From contig CM034406.1 in the NCBI GenBank assembly GCA_019925095.2, positions 13,860,388 to 13,924,387 on the forward strand: a stretch of DNA of 64,000 nt, read 5' to 3'. Origin of the DNA: Dendrolimus kikuchii (Eukaryota > Arthropoda > Insecta > Lepidoptera > Lasiocampidae). Shown here piece by piece: positions 45,100-58,027 of this stretch; positions within the stretch are counted from its first letter, which is position 1, and each line of letters begins with the position of its first letter. The translations under genes were made by a program, and so were the position numbers. The notes beneath the pieces were generated by a model, which worked only from the letters and a program-made list of their open reading frames with translations, did no database searches and was not told the DNA's origin.

Positions 45100-45819
45100 T
45101 AAAGAATAAAGAAAGAATTATATCTTAATTTTTCTTGGAAATTTTATTTCAATATGTAGTCATGAATGTGATCTAATTAAGTCCTGCGCGAACGAAGTAG
45201 CAAGCAACGTTAGCATATGACATGTTTCATAAAATAGGTTAAAGTGAAGAGGTGTGAATTGACGTCGAGACATTTAGTTCTTTTAAGTATTAATTCCTAA
45301 CCGACACTAACATAAGTGATGTAATGCTTATAAAACGTTTTATTGTTGTAACGTTCCTAGGATCCCACAACATTACGTCTGAATTGCGGAACTATCCAAC
45401 TCACAATTACACGTGTACAAAGAAAGTTTAATTGCATTTGTAACAGTCAAGAATTAAAATTTAATTACATTATCCATCTATACAGACCAAATTGAATTGT
45501 CTGTTTATGATTTTAAAAGAAAAGTCAAAATTTTAAAGACAACTGTTATTTATTTATATCTAATCTAATCGTAAAATTATTGTTTATAGATTTATTGTAC
45601 GTTGATCTGTTTGAAAATTTGAACTTAAACTAAAAAATGGCAAGCATCATGTAAAACCATAACTGTCTAAATTTTACATAACTAAAGAGTATCCCACATT
45701 TTATTATTGACGTTTTACTAATAAAAAATATTTTTAAACGAAATCAGTCAATTGAAAAGAAACATATTAAATTAAGTAGAAATAAAAATGAAAATACGGT
45801 TAAGTAACAAGACATAATA
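45100..45819. other. AT-rich DNA
   Basis: Nothing recognisable. Confidence 0.4.
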
Positions 45820-46016
45820 ATATTTTTTACACCTTGAGTTACATTATTGAAGTTATAGGTATAGGTAAGTTTATATAGTAATAAATACAGCCCATATTAA
45901 TCTGGGATAATGTAGCATTCTAATGGTGAATGAATTTTTGAAATCGGTCCAGTAGTTTTTGAGTTTATTCGTTGCAAACATACAAAAATACAAATCTTTC
46001 CTCTTTATAATGTTAG

Positions 46017-46019
<3 letters not shown>
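45820..46019 (-). repeat. Helitron-like element, 5' part
   Basis: The inverted equivalent of the 28.4 kb copy: 'cacctt(g/a)(g)gttacattatt' and 'aaatcggtccagtagttttt', ending 'cctctttataatgttagtat'. The 3' part is missing. Confidence 0.65.
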
Positions 46020-46110
<91 letters not shown>

Positions 46111-46150
46111 AGTGCGCGTGCGTGTGTGTGTGTTTGTGTGTATGTGTGTA
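46020..46150 (+). repeat. (TG)n microsatellite
   Basis: More than 100 bp of TG, with a few interruptions near its right side. It starts exactly at the 5' end of the Helitron-like fragment. Confidence 0.95.
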
Positions 46151-46609
46151 AATCGTATATTGCATTACGGCAAGGACGTTTGTTTGACGTGCTGCGACAA
46201 GAGCTGACGCAGCCTGAACAATGACCCAAACTAACAAATTCTTCATTTAGATTCGTTAAAACATTTTATGATGCCTGTTGATAAACAAAAGAGCTTATAA
46301 TATTTGACGAAAATGAAATTAATCACCGCAAGGTAGGCGGAATAACAATATAAAGATTAAAACAACTTTAGTTAATGTTAAACAATTTTGCAATAAAATT
46401 CGGATTCGGGGCTCTCAAACTCAGAATTAAATTAAGACGAAGTAAAAACAAACGTGTCACTATTGTCCAAAGTATAATACTTGTTAAAATCACAATTACA
46501 TTAGATGCTATCTTACGCAATGAGCAGTCTTACAAGGTTGAGTGTTCAAAATTTATTTGAAGTAACATAAGAATTAGACACAAAAAATATTCTTAAGCAT
46601 AGTACTCAC

Positions 46610-46800
46610 ATTAGAAAAGAGTGAAAGAATCACTTCACTCGGAGCGTACTGTGGAGAATCAGGAGTGACATAACGTGACGGCAAAAAATGGTAATTTATC
46701 GGCACCGTGGCCGCTCCACAGCTCCACTCAGGTGGATAGCCGTGAAATTGGTACAATTGAAAGGAGTTTAAGCGTAGAATACAATGTAGGACTTTATAAA
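46610..46800 (-). other. candidate orphan exon, unproven
   Basis: A minus-strand frame reads YQFHGYPPEWSCGAATVPIN to SEVILSLFSN and then meets GTGAGT, a full donor consensus, at 46609-46604. It is open for about 68 codons and lacks a convincing acceptor. It is less AT-rich than its flanks. It could be a real exon or an unknown repeat; no domain was recognised. Confidence 0.25.
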
Positions 46801-49800
46801 ACTATGTGTTGGTTGCGACTGTACTTCTTACTAGTGAGCACTGTCTTAGCAAAGTCATTAACGCCTAGTGAAAGATAAATAAATGTAGGAAAAAATAAAC
46901 ACCTTGTAGTGTCGCGTTTAAGAGTTCTTGATTGTTACGATTTGAGACCTTCTGAAATCTCGGCCTTAACCGCCACTTCTAGGCTATGGACAGTGCAAGT
47001 TCGTCTAATAATTCTAAGCCGTAAGTTTAGTGATTGATATCCAATAGCTTACTAATGGTTACTTAAACAATGATCAAAAGAGGGGGCAGTAAGAATTCAT
47101 ATTCATATAAGAATTTGGAAGTCATTTAATTCGAATATTTGAAGACCTGCTTGTTGTGTCTTCATAGTCTTGGGAATAAACTGATAATGATGAAGTTTAT
47201 ATAAATGTACTTTTTGGTATACATATATGAAGGTTGTATACATATACAATTTATGAACCAGAGATAAGATACATTTTCTCTTGAAAATGGGATGTGACAC
47301 GGAACACAGGTTTGAAGTTAGAGCGTGCAAGGCCGAGTGGGATACTAAATCAATAGTCTAGTCTAGTTCAATAACTAGAGCATTCCACTTTTGCTGGCTT
47401 TATTATCTATATATGCGAATTGTATTAATGTAACTGCAATTATTTCTTTCTTTCTTTAATTAACCTTCACGAATGTAACCCAAGCTTTATGCGGGGTCGA
47501 TGAAGACGTTTAATAAAAGCCAAGAAGACAGAAGATAATTGGATGAGTCAAATTAAATGAAGCATTTGTAACGATTGTTATAATTTATGTCAATTAGCTT
47601 AATGAATGTTAAGTTACAGAAAGTGGCTTCATAAGTAAATCTGCTTCAATTATTCATAATTTTCTGCTATGCCGTGACTGTGATGCATCTCTTTTTGATA
47701 TCAATGATGTTTTTGTACACAATCCTTCCCCGGTTATAAACACTGAGATGGTGGAGTTTATGTATGTATATGAATAAATAAACATATAAATACTTAAATA
47801 CTTTAATGGTGTACCAACTAACTCCATTTCAATACATTTTCAGGAGACAACATGATATTTTTGTAGGCTAGTAGAAGAGGAAGTCTAAAATACGATTAGT
47901 ATATTTATACTTTCATTTTTGATAATAAATGTATCTCAATGTACGACAATATATACTTTTTTGCAATTATCAGTTTTGCTTTTCGGTTTTCCTGTAAACG
48001 TATGTAGCCATTTTGGCCAAAAAGCAAACCCTTCTGTTTTCGTCATGTCATCCATTTTTATGTTACTGTAATTTTTCTCAGAAATGACTTGATCGATGTG
48101 GATTTTAAAAGACTTCTAACAACATGTACTCGTAACATTGTTAAAAGTAATGTAAGATGACAGAACAATGTACAAAAAATTAAATGTCGTTAATATTTTG
48201 ATAGCCATTCCAGTAACAAAGTGTTATCTCGATATGTGGCCTTTTGTACTGAAGCAGCAAAATCCAGAGTATAAAAATTTACTTACTCCCAACTACCTTT
48301 AACTTATTCAAAGGAATCATGATAAAAGCCACTAATGAATAGGATTCCTATACAAACAGACTCGTTAGACAAACAGAACCCTCTACTCGTTCATTTCCTG
48401 TTAATCCTTGGACAGTTCGAGCAGCTTGTACAAATACAGTGGTACTAACCTGAGAGATAAGTAAATAAACATAGAATTCTTATTCACTCCGCACTCAGAA
48501 TTGAATAATAACACTAACTTTAAATAGCGGCAATTGAATTCCTAGCAATGCTGTAATATTTTAATACGTACATTAATGGATTCTGAGGGACCCCCCATAA
48601 TAGTCGCCACGGATTCGGCAAATGCAAGCTAAAAAGAGCTGTACGACTACGATATAAGGTCGATATAAGCGATATCGTCCTCACCGGCGCGGTAGCGTCT
48701 TAGATTAAGGTTCGGGAATTCCCTAATTTGATGAATTTATAGGGCCAGAAGACCATCGTCAATATGAGATACATTTTAGTGCTTGTCTCGGATTTTTACA
48801 TCCCAGAGACAAAAACTTATACCTACCTTATTTTTTTGACCCCAAGTAAAAAAATGTAGAGAGATAATTTCCCAATCTAGAGACCGTGCTGATTGGCTCG
48901 ATGCGGCACATAGAACAACAACAATGATATCATATCACTGACGCCCTTATGTCGTAGAAGTAAAGATCTTTTTGGCTTGTATTTGCCGAAGAATTCCTAA
49001 CTCCGACTGGTATAAAATAAAATATCCAAAGTTTGATTTTTAACCGGCATTCAATACGCAGTTGTATTTATATTCTTAGGCCATTATTTATAATTACTTA
49101 TCTTTTTTAATTAATTTCTATTTTATTATGTCACAGCCACAAAAATATTATTGTACGAAGGCAAATAGATGAAAAAAATAATAGGATATTCCTTATTATA
49201 ATTTCCAAGCGAAAAGAGAAAAAGAAAGAAAGGTAGAACGACACTACAGTGTCTAATGCGGTGTTAAAAGTAGCAGTAATAAATGCTAAATTAATCACCA
49301 AAGATTGGGTTCATCAACACACATGTGACTGATTACATAAAAAAGCAACCTAACCAAAAATGACATAAGAACTCGTAAATCATGTTTTACAACTATTAAA
49401 ATAATGATGTAACTGAAGCCCACTTTTCTCAGACTCTTTTCACATATCGATATGTGTAAATATATCAGTAAATTGTAAGTAACGAAAGCCCCGTTGTTTT
49501 TGCTAGCTATATTAACAGAATAATTAATTCTCATAATCTCTTACTTCAACTTCTGTACTTATAATTAGACTTATTTAATTGTATCTAAATATTATGCAAT
49601 AAACTATACTCTATTCTATTCTAAGTATATTCTTAATCTTCTCACAATTATTGGAGGTCAGCAAAACATATCGTTTCCTTATCACTTAATATTAGGGTTC
49701 ATTATTATATTATCACTCTGGGGTAAAATTTCACGCGAAAAACCAATCAGTTTCAATTTTCCACAGTCGTATTGTTAAAGATCAAAAACTAGCAGGTAAC

Positions 49801-50018
49801 TTGTAAGACAAATGAGTATATTCATAGGTACAGGAGGCTTTCATACGGCAGGGAAATCCGGACAAGTTTTCATACAAAGTAAGAAATTATCCAAGCGATA
49901 AGTGACGGCAAGTACTGAACTACGCGAGGGAAAACGATGATAGAACTACAATAACTTTCTAATATACGTTAGAAGTTTTATGATAATCGATAACTATAGT
50001 TAATTATTTATTAACTTA
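46801..50018. other. AT-rich DNA
   Basis: 3.2 kb without a supportable exon or repeat boundary. The open frames seen are short and AT-driven. Confidence 0.4.
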
Positions 50019-50070
50019 CTAGCTTTTGCCCGCGACTTCGCAGGCGTTAAAAAAGGTTATGTTCTTCACG
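50019..50070 (-). repeat. Helitron-like 3' end fragment
   Basis: 'aacgcctgcgaagtcgcggg', then CAAAAGCTAG|T on the minus strand. The remainder cannot be traced. Confidence 0.55.
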
Positions 50071-50791
50071 AAGTATGCGTATTATAATTCTTAGAAATGT
50101 CAACTTAATTTTTAATTAAAATATCTAATTATAAATACCCGTAACGCCATCTAGTTAGCAAGGAACTAATTATGAGAGCAACACATTAAAACTGTTATCT
50201 TCATTCTCGTCGCCGCAACGATGATTTATGTAGTGAATTGCAATGGTAGCGCCAATAAAACGCGATCGAAGCGCCATTTTTTTAGACTATATTGGGCTAT
50301 TCCTGGGGAACAGTTTTTCTTTTCAGTTTTTCTGGACGAAAGGTGTTCTGTCCCTAATCTATAGGTACCCCTGACAAAGTTTATGAAAGATTTCGTGATG
50401 ATCTGTTGCATAATTAAAACGTGAAAACCTCATAAACTCACAATCACATTTATATTATTAGTTAGAATTAGAAAGAAAGAAGAACAAGTTTATCTAGAAA
50501 TATAGCAATTCTTAGTTATCAAAGCTAATCTCAATATTACGAGTGAAAGTGAAATTTAGGATGAATTAGGTTATGACGAAGAAACATTGTTTGAATTTTG
50601 CAAAACGAATAATCTTCAACATACATAGCGTTCTAAGTAAACGATTAAATAGCAATTAAAACATCATTTTGATTACAAATTAACTTAGAGTACACGTCTT
50701 CTCACGGTTTCCATTGAACGAAAGTAATGAATGATACATGCCTATGTCATATAGCAACAAAAACGTTGGTATTGAATATATGGGAAACAGA

Positions 50792-50913
50792 CGGCCTCTG
50801 TGGTTGAGCGGGCTAAGCCTTTGCCGGCCTAACTCACTCTAACTTCGAGGCTCCGGGTTCAATTTCTGGTATGGTGAACTTCTGAACGAATTTTCTCCGT
50901 TATTTATATTATA
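50792..50913 (+). mobile_element. tRNA-derived SINE, family T2, left part
   Basis: 'cggcctctgtggttgagcgg' (A-box-like), 'ggctccgggttcaatttctg' (B-box-like) and 'ttctccgttatttatatta', then interrupted by the Helitron-like element. It continues at 53176. Confidence 0.8.
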
Positions 50914-51261
50914 CTAGAGTTTACCCCGCGGCTCCGCCGCGCGTCAAACTCTAGTGCGCACCTCTTGTTTTAAGAGCAGGCGTTAATACAGGATATATTG
51001 TATTGTATTTTTATGTTGGTGCTATTTGCCCTCGGAAGATTTACTTCATTTTATGTCGCAAACTATCCCATCTACCGGGATGAATAGAATCTATGTTCAT
51101 TTTCGGTATTCAGACAGACAGATCGAGCGAAAGTCGCATTTTTTTAAAGATTGTGAATTTTGTATCTATAAACTTGATAAATGATTGGTTCCCCATACAA
51201 ACTTTAATACCTTATTTCAACCCGTTCTAGTTTTATTTATATAAATAAATATTGTGTAAAC

Positions 51262-52794
51262 TACACAAACGACCAAAACTACCAAACATACTAAAACTGC
51301 CGAAACTACCAAATCTACCAACCAAAACTACTAAATCCACCAACCAAAACTGCCACAACTACCTAAACTACTACAATTACCAAATCTACTAATCATAGCT
51401 ACCACAACTACCAAAACTACCACAATTACCAAATCTACCAATCAAAACTAACAAAACTACCACAACTACCAAAACTACCACAACTATCAAAACTACCACA
51501 ACTACCAAAACTACCACAATTACCAAATCTACCAATCAAAACTACCAAAACTACCACAACTACCAAAACTACCGCAATTACCCAATCTACCAATCAAAAC
51601 TACCACAACTACCAAAATCACCACAACTAACAAAACTACCACAACTACCACAACTACCAAAACTACCACAACTATCAAAACTACCACAACTACCAAAACT
51701 ACCACAACTACCAAATCTACCAATCAAAACTACCACAACTACCAAAGTCACCACAACTAACAAAACTACCACAACTACCAAAACTACCACAATTACCAAA
51801 TCTACCAATCAAAACTATCAAAACTACCACAACTACCAAAACTACCACAATTACCAAATCTACCAATCAAAACTACCAAAACTACCACAACTACCAAAAC
51901 TACCACAATTACCAAATCTACCAATCAAAACTACCACAACTACCAAAATCACCACAACTAATAAAACTACCACAACTACCAAAACTACCACAACTACCAA
52001 AACTACCACAACTATCAAAACTACCACAACTACCAAAACTACCACAACTACCAAATCTACCAATCAAAACTACCACAACTACCAAAGTCACCACAACTAA
52101 CAAAACTACCACAACTACCAAAACTACCACAATTACCAAATCTACCAATCAAAACTATCAAAACTACCACAACTACCAAAACTACCACAACTATCAAAAC
52201 TACCGCAACTACCAAAACAACCGAATATACCAAATCAACCAACCAAAACTACCACAACTACCAAAAGTACCGCAACTACCAAAACAACCGAATAAACCAA
52301 ATCGACCAACCAAAACTACCACAACTATCAAAACTATCACAACTATCAAAACTACCACAACTACCAAAACTACCACAACTACCAAAACTAACACAACTAT
52401 CAAAACTACCGCAATTACCTTAACTACCACAATTACCAAATCTACCAATCAAAACTACCACAACTACCTAAACTACCACAATTACCAAATCTACCAATCA
52501 AAACTACCAAAACTACCACAACTACCAATACTACCACTACTACCTACCAAAACTACCACAACTACCGAAACTACCAAATCTACAAACCAAAACTACCACA
52601 ACTACCAAATCTACCGAAACTACCAAATCTACAAAACAAAACTACCACAACTGCCAAAACAACCGAAACTACCAGCATAAACTACCGAAAATAGCAAAAC
52701 TACCACAACTACCAAAACTGCCAAACAAAACTACCAAAACTACCTAAACGACCAAATTGACCAAAATAAACAAAATGACGAAAATGGCAAACCA
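51262..52794 (-). repeat. minisatellite, 9/18 bp units with 331 bp higher order
   Basis: About 1.5 kb of AACTACCAC/AACTACCAA units (18 bp pair), broken at intervals by 'ttaccaaatctaccaatc'. Segments starting at 51529 and 51860 repeat each other over 331 bp with few changes, so a higher-order block was duplicated. Val/Leu-rich frames on the minus strand are by-products of the repeat. Confidence 0.95.
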
Positions 52795-53107
52795 CAAATA
52801 AAAAACCTATCCTAGTTTCCGGGATAAACTTTACATAAATCTATCCCAAAATCTATCCCAGTATCCGGGATGAAAAGTATCCCTGGCCACCCTCGGTATT
52901 CAAATTACATATGTACCGAGTATCAGCCAAATCGGTCCAATAGTCTTTCCATAAAAGGATAACAAACAGAGAGACAAATATACTTTTATCCCGAAAACTA
53001 TCCCATTTTCCGGGATAAAAAGTATCCTATGTTCATTCTCGGCATCGAAAATATATATATACTGAGTTTCAGCCAAATCGGTCCAGTAGTTTTTACGTGA
53101 AAACGGA

Positions 53108-53108
<1 letters not shown>

Positions 53109-53143
<35 letters not shown>
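53109..53143 (+). repeat. (CAGA)n microsatellite
   Basis: The tetranucleotide run inside the 5' end of the Helitron-like element; it is the same position and motif as 851-890 in the sister copy. Confidence 0.9.
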
Positions 53144-53144
<1 letters not shown>

Positions 53145-53175
53145 GTTACTTTCGCATTTATAATATTAATAGGGA

Positions 53176-53290
53176 TTTATTATGGTCTTGGTGGTGTCTG
53201 GGATCGGCCCCAGAGTAGTCCGTTATACATTACTTGTAACATTAGCGTAACTTGCTTAATTTGGGGATATACAATAGGTAGGTGTGTTTG
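53176..53290 (+). mobile_element. tRNA-derived SINE, family T2, right part
   Basis: 'ggtgtctgggatcggcccca' and 'gtaacttgcttaatttgggg' continue the SINE begun at 50792, as judged from the uninterrupted copy at 42278. Confidence 0.8.
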
Positions 53291-53367
53291 TCTGGCGATC
53301 TTCTTTCTATCTTCCTTTCTAACGTTACATGTAGAAAACCAATCTATACGTATTTCCTATAAGTGAC

Positions 53368-53510
53368 TCAGGTTGCCTGGAAGAGATCGCTTTTAGCAAC
53401 AAGGCCGCCTTTTATTTTACCAAGTACCATATATAACTATTGTGCTGTTATGCATTTTTGTAATTTTTGTTTTATGTGAACAATAAAGTGTGATATCTAT
53501 CTATGAATTT
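53368..53510 (+). repeat. retroposon 3' tail (family H)
   Basis: 'gcctggaagagatcgctttt', 'agcaacaaggccgcc', then 'acaataaagtgtgatatcta' with (TATC)n. Confidence 0.65.
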
Positions 53511-53639
53511 ATGACGATGTAGCAGAATCTATATATTATTATGGGATACCAATTAAGTTTTTCTCTTTAACCTATACTTGAAATCGGAGAAAATTTTTAA
53601 ATAATTTTTTTAAACATAAATTACGACTTCTTGATTGGG

Positions 53640-53815
53640 TTTTACCATTGTCGGTATAGGACTACAGGATCCAGAGGTAATGAATTCAATTCCTGCCATG
53701 GTAAATTTGTAAAGCCCCAGAGTGGTCCGTTGCATATTATCTATAATAGAGTAACTTGCTTAGCTTGGGGATATACAATGTGTGTGCTCGTCTATTATTA
53801 ATATTACCACTGTTT
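53640..53815 (+). mobile_element. tRNA-derived SINE, family T2, diverged
   Basis: 'gaattcaattcctgccatgg' at the B-box position, then 'ccccagagtggtccgttgca' and 'gtaacttgcttagcttgggg', ending 'tctattattaatatta'. Confidence 0.65.
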
Positions 53816-54229
53816 ATCTAAGAAAAATCGCAACTAAACCCGGAATACATTTTTTTTATTAGTTTTAATTGTTTTAAATTGCAAGAGCGAGTGAGTATGT
53901 TGTAATAATTTTATTTGTATTTCCTCGTTTTTTTTCACAGATGATTTCATCAAGTTTTATAAATCTCACTGTGATGTGAAATTTGAGTGTGATGTTTCTT
54001 AGATAACAGAAATGGTTTTATCAGGAAACATTTAAAAAACATATTTTCACGAGAGAAGTCAAAAGTACCTAATAATATTCAAATGTTATAGTATACATAA
54101 TTTTAGGAAGTAAAATTGATTATAATTTATGACTTAATTTAAATAAAAAACTATAATCTGAATAAATATCATCTTTGAAGATACCGCTGCATCATTTAAA
54201 ATTTCAACATACATAAATATGTATATTAA

Positions 54230-55272
54230 TATTATAAATGAGAAGTATCTCCATAGTTATGTATGTTTGTCTGTAACGCTTTCAAGTTAAATGGGTGATT
54301 TTTTTCGGTCCCCACCCGAAATTTTGTTGTATGTGAAAAACGATTTACGGTTTAAAGCTACAGTTCTTAATATTAATTGTAAGTACTTTCCCTGAGCGTG
54401 AAAAGATTTTCCATATAAAATACACGTAAATTAAGTTTATTTTAGTTTTTCTAGAACTCAGCCGCATTTTATGCTATCACATCGGGAGTGATCGCCATTT
54501 ACTCAGAATTAAACAATCTACAATAGTGTCCATTGCGGCGAAAGTGTAACTTATACTGGTGAGTTCGTACACGTCACTAAAGATGATTTTCATCTAAAAT
54601 TTTACTATTTTTGCTGTTATCTCCGAAGCAATGGACTTCACAAAAAAAATCTAAACTTGTTGGAAATTTATTTTCCTACAAAAAAAAGTTTCATATACCT
54701 AATTGATTAGAATGAATAATGTATCACAGATTTTTCTAGGACACTGAAAAATTTACTGCACGAAATATTTCAGAGACATAGTTTTATTTATGAAGCAGTG
54801 TTTGTTGTGAAATGTCTCTATCAATGTAAGCAATTTAATACAGCTTATTAAAATAAACAGTCTCTGCTGCGCAATCTCGTGCAAGTTGTTTCATTAAATC
54901 AAAGTCCAAATTAATCATAGAACATTGTTCATTAACAAATATTCTCAAGTTGCCTGGAAGAAACCGCTGATAGGTTGCATAGAAAAAATCGCTTCTAGTG
55001 TTAAGGTCGCCTTTTGTTTTACAAAATAACTACTGTATGCATGCATAACTATGCATTGTTGTAGTTGTCAGTTTTGGTAAGCAACAAAAGTGTTACTTAT
55101 CTATTTGTTTCTCGGCGAATACATGGATTTTTCCAAAAAAGCTATTTGTGACGAAATTTAGTTTATTTTTATATTCGATAACGGTGATGAATAAATATAC
55201 CCATAGGTACTTTTTATATAGGAAAATAAAATAGTTTTGATACGGACATAGACGAAAGCCCAGGTAAAACTA
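54230..55272 (+). mobile_element. possible long Helitron-like element, degraded
   Basis: 'tattaatattataaatgaga' and 'tgtttgtctgtaacgctttc' at the left resemble a Helitron 5' end. 'agacgaaagcccaggtaaaa', then CTAG|T, at the right resembles a 3' end. They may belong to one element interrupted by the family H tail at 54946, or to two fragments. Confidence 0.35.
54946..55108 (+). repeat. retroposon 3' tail (family H), diverged
   Basis: 'caagttgcctggaagaaacc', 'aaggtcgccttttgttttac', then 'aacaaaagtgttacttatct'. The poly(A) signal is lost. Confidence 0.55.
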
Positions 55273-55498
55273 GTAAAATATAAAAAAACAGCCGCTATTT
55301 TATCTGGAAAGTGGCGGCGGTTTTACTGGATTTCTACACGAACGCATTTAAATATTTCACCGCCCATTGCCTGTTCGCTGTTCACCACAAATCGTTAGAC
55401 GCGTTAAGCATAGTAAATGGGCAAAAAGTTCCTGCAAATAACACGTCGTATAAAGCTTAACAGTAATGTTTAAAGTAATTATCTAATCCTCCTGAAAG

Positions 55499-55808
55499 TT
55501 TTTTTTTTATTGCAGGAGATCAGTAGACAGGCAGACGGCTCACTTGATGGAAAGCGGTTATCATCGCTTATGGACATTTGCAACACCAAAGGTGCTACAA
55601 ATACGCTGCTGCTCTCTTAAAGGAGACTGGAACCTGGTCACTAATGCCGGAACACAACTCAAGGTTGTTAAGGCGACATACCCTAGACCAGGGGTGGTAA
55701 CCATCCAGTCGGGCAAATGCCCTACCACCCGGCTGTGGGTTGTTTTGTCGCCTCTTACGACAGGCCGCCCGGCCGCAGGAAATTGTATTCTTTCTCCGTT
55801 CTTGCACG
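55499..55808 (-). mobile_element. LINE-tailed SINE-like retroposon (family L), best full copy
   Basis: Complete from poly(T) to 'attctttctccgttcttgcac'. Minus strand: head 'gtgcaagaacggagaaagaa', 'cggccgggcggcctgtcgta', 'ggtagggcatttgcccgact', and tail CAATAAAAAAAA. The frame seen through it is not conserved between copies. Confidence 0.85.
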
Positions 55809-56103
55809 GATAGTAAAAGTAAAAGAAGTTTAATCAGTACGATATTAATCGACTTCCTTGCGTTGCTTCTACTTTTTCCTTAATACAAGATGAAACTGAT
55901 GCGCAATTAGTGAAAATTAAAAGATAACCTCAAAATTAGTTTATTACAATAGTCTTCTGGTGAATAAATAATTAATGTATTTATTCATTCCCGCACGATG
56001 AACGCTTCCATAGAGGTAGTAATAGAATTTTAGTCCATACAGCCAATTCTGATATATAAGTCTGCGTACAGTAGCACAGTTGAATTGTAGGCTACAACTG
56101 ACG

Positions 56104-56390
56104 CTATTCAACGGAGTTTTTGTGAAAACCCGAAAGGATACATTTGACTACACAGTTCACATTTCTCACAAAAACATATGATTACTAGTCAAAAACTATC
56201 AATATCCTTCAACTATTGTTTAAAATTCAATAAGTACCAACGAAGAACTCTTTTTGAAGGTCATACATGTAAGTCAAAATTTAAATCTACTTCATACGCT
56301 CATTTTAGTGTAATTTTACACATTTTTGGGAAATCAAACTGCACAGCACAACGTCCTCTTTCAGTTTCCGCCAAAAACTCCGGTTCCATA
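56104..56390 (+). repeat. dispersed repeat, pair with 10188-10420
   Basis: 'ttcaacggagtttttgtgaa' and 'aatatccttcaactattgtt' match the 10.2 kb copy in order. 'actccggttccatagaggta' also recurs at 56007-56022 ('cttccatagaggtagtaa'). Confidence 0.45.
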
Positions 56391-57689
56391 GAGGTAACAA
56401 ACGTCTACTGTTTTCGTTATTGGACCACAGAACCGAACGTTTTTGAATTTCTTTATAGGCTCTAGTCTCACTGGCACACCACTTATTTTAGAAAGAATCA
56501 AGTGTCTCTATTGCATAAAATAGAAAAGCGTTAAATGAAAGTTTATCTCCTAATCACGCTTTGTTGAGAAATCCAATTGCTAGTCCTTATGTAAATGTAA
56601 ACTGGCAAACATTACGGTTCGCTTTTCACAAAAGCGCTTACCATTCAACCAACGATCTGATAATAATGCAGTCCGTTTACTTGTCACTTGTTAATTCGAA
56701 GACGTTTTGCTATTTAGCATGTAGACTGCTATATATGCAATCCTGCGGATTATACAGTGTATACAAGTTAACACCTTCAACAGTATAATAAATATTCGCA
56801 ATACCAGATGGCGCCTATCATGACATGCCGATTGGAAGGAATAGGACATTTATTATTATTTTAAGGTTGTGTAGCTAAAAGACAAAATTGTATAGTGAAA
56901 AATTCGGAAATCAAATTTAATATTCACATGATGTAGATTATGTGATACGGCATATTTTCAGTGAAACGCCAAATAATAAAAATTAGTTGGAATGGTACGC
57001 ATTTGACCGAGATATTTATGAGGTTACTATCTTTGTGTTGGGCTACGAGTGTATGACGCATAATATATGGTTTATCAAGACCCCTAAACTAAGTCACACT
57101 CTTTCATGCAATTGCTCAACAAGGTTGGCAGCTTTGTTTCGCTGAATAACCGAAAGAAAAAAAATAACTCTTGGTGTTTGAAATATTAAGAAAAATAAAC
57201 CGACCAATTACAAAATCTATGCATTACATAGAAATGACTGTACACAATTGACGACGGCATTATGCCGCACGCGTCTCTTTAGTAATATTTCATGAATAGA
57301 GTGCACTTGTTGCATTATGCAGAGCAGGCAATGACTATCATACATACTTTGAATAGAATAAAAATTAAATGCTTTTGAAATCTGGATGGCATAGGGAATA
57401 CTAACCAGTCCGACTTGTGTTGTTGAATCTACTCTTTGTTAGTTTTGACCTGTAATTAATTATACTTCGGAATAATTATCAAGCAAAAAATAATCACGAA
57501 AAAACTTAGATTGCGCATGTAAAATTCGGCGAACTTAGCAGATAGAAGGTACCGTGGCCGAACTCCTTTTTTATGGTCTAGGATGGATCACGCTTACCTG
57601 AAAGGTACCTATTCAGGCGGGACTTTAAGACACCCAGGTTATAAATATCGGGAAAGACAAACAATGAGTTCCACTCCTTTGAATGAATA
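56391..57689. other. AT-rich DNA
   Basis: Nothing recognisable. The short frame at 56561-56788 has no support. Confidence 0.4.
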
Positions 57690-57800
57690 AATTAATGAAT
57701 ATGCTTTATTGTGTTTTAAAGATACAGTTAACAGAAATAAAATTTTACAATACAAAATAGGTCTTCGTTATTATCGCTATTGGCGATTTCTTTCAGACAA
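57690..57800 (-). repeat. retroposon 3' tail (family H), inverted
   Basis: 'gctttattgtgttttaaaga' is the poly(A)-signal end. 'tattatcgctattggcgatttcttt' is the hairpin. Confidence 0.55.
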
Positions 57801-57954
57801 CCTTTGGATGGACAAAAAATTTGATAAGAACAGAGGTATGTTGCATTATTCTCACTACCTAATCAGTATCTTATAAATATATACATACATGATATAATAT
57901 ACATACATTAATAAAAATAATACTAATATTAGATTATACTAATACGATAATAAT

Positions 57955-57957
<3 letters not shown>

Positions 57958-58024
<67 letters not shown>
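57958..58024. repeat. (TA)n microsatellite
   Basis: About 65 bp of uninterrupted TA. Confidence 0.97.

Positions 58025-58026
<2 letters not shown>

Positions 58027-58027
<1 letters not shown>

Larger units (their letters stand above)
50914..53175 (-). mobile_element. Helitron-like element, 2262 bp, with internal minisatellite
   Basis: Minus strand: A|TCCCTATTAATATTATAA at 53175 and 'cgcggcggagccgcg' (a perfect short hairpin), then GGTAAACTCTAG|T ending at 50914. A TC start, a hairpin just before CTAG and insertion between A and T are the defining Helitron features. The order of blocks equals that of the copy at 820-1605. No Rep/helicase is encoded, so it is non-autonomous. It interrupts a SINE, and both SINE halves remain alongside. 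Confidence 0.85.

Noticed and set aside
45959..46229. Frames of alternating Cys-Val or Thr-His
   Set aside because: Products of the (TG)n microsatellite.
51529..52448. Several minus-strand frames rich in Val/Leu, resembling membrane proteins
   Set aside because: They are the translation of the 9/18 bp minisatellite; frames repeat with the 331 bp period and have no coding signals.
51262..52794. Regularly spaced repeats, considered as a CRISPR array
   Set aside because: Units are directly adjacent with no unique spacers, and this is an insect genome; it is a minisatellite.
55544..55813. 89-codon frame, with similar ones at 13234 and 14128
   Set aside because: These are frames through family L retroposons; different copies carry different stops, so no conserved protein.
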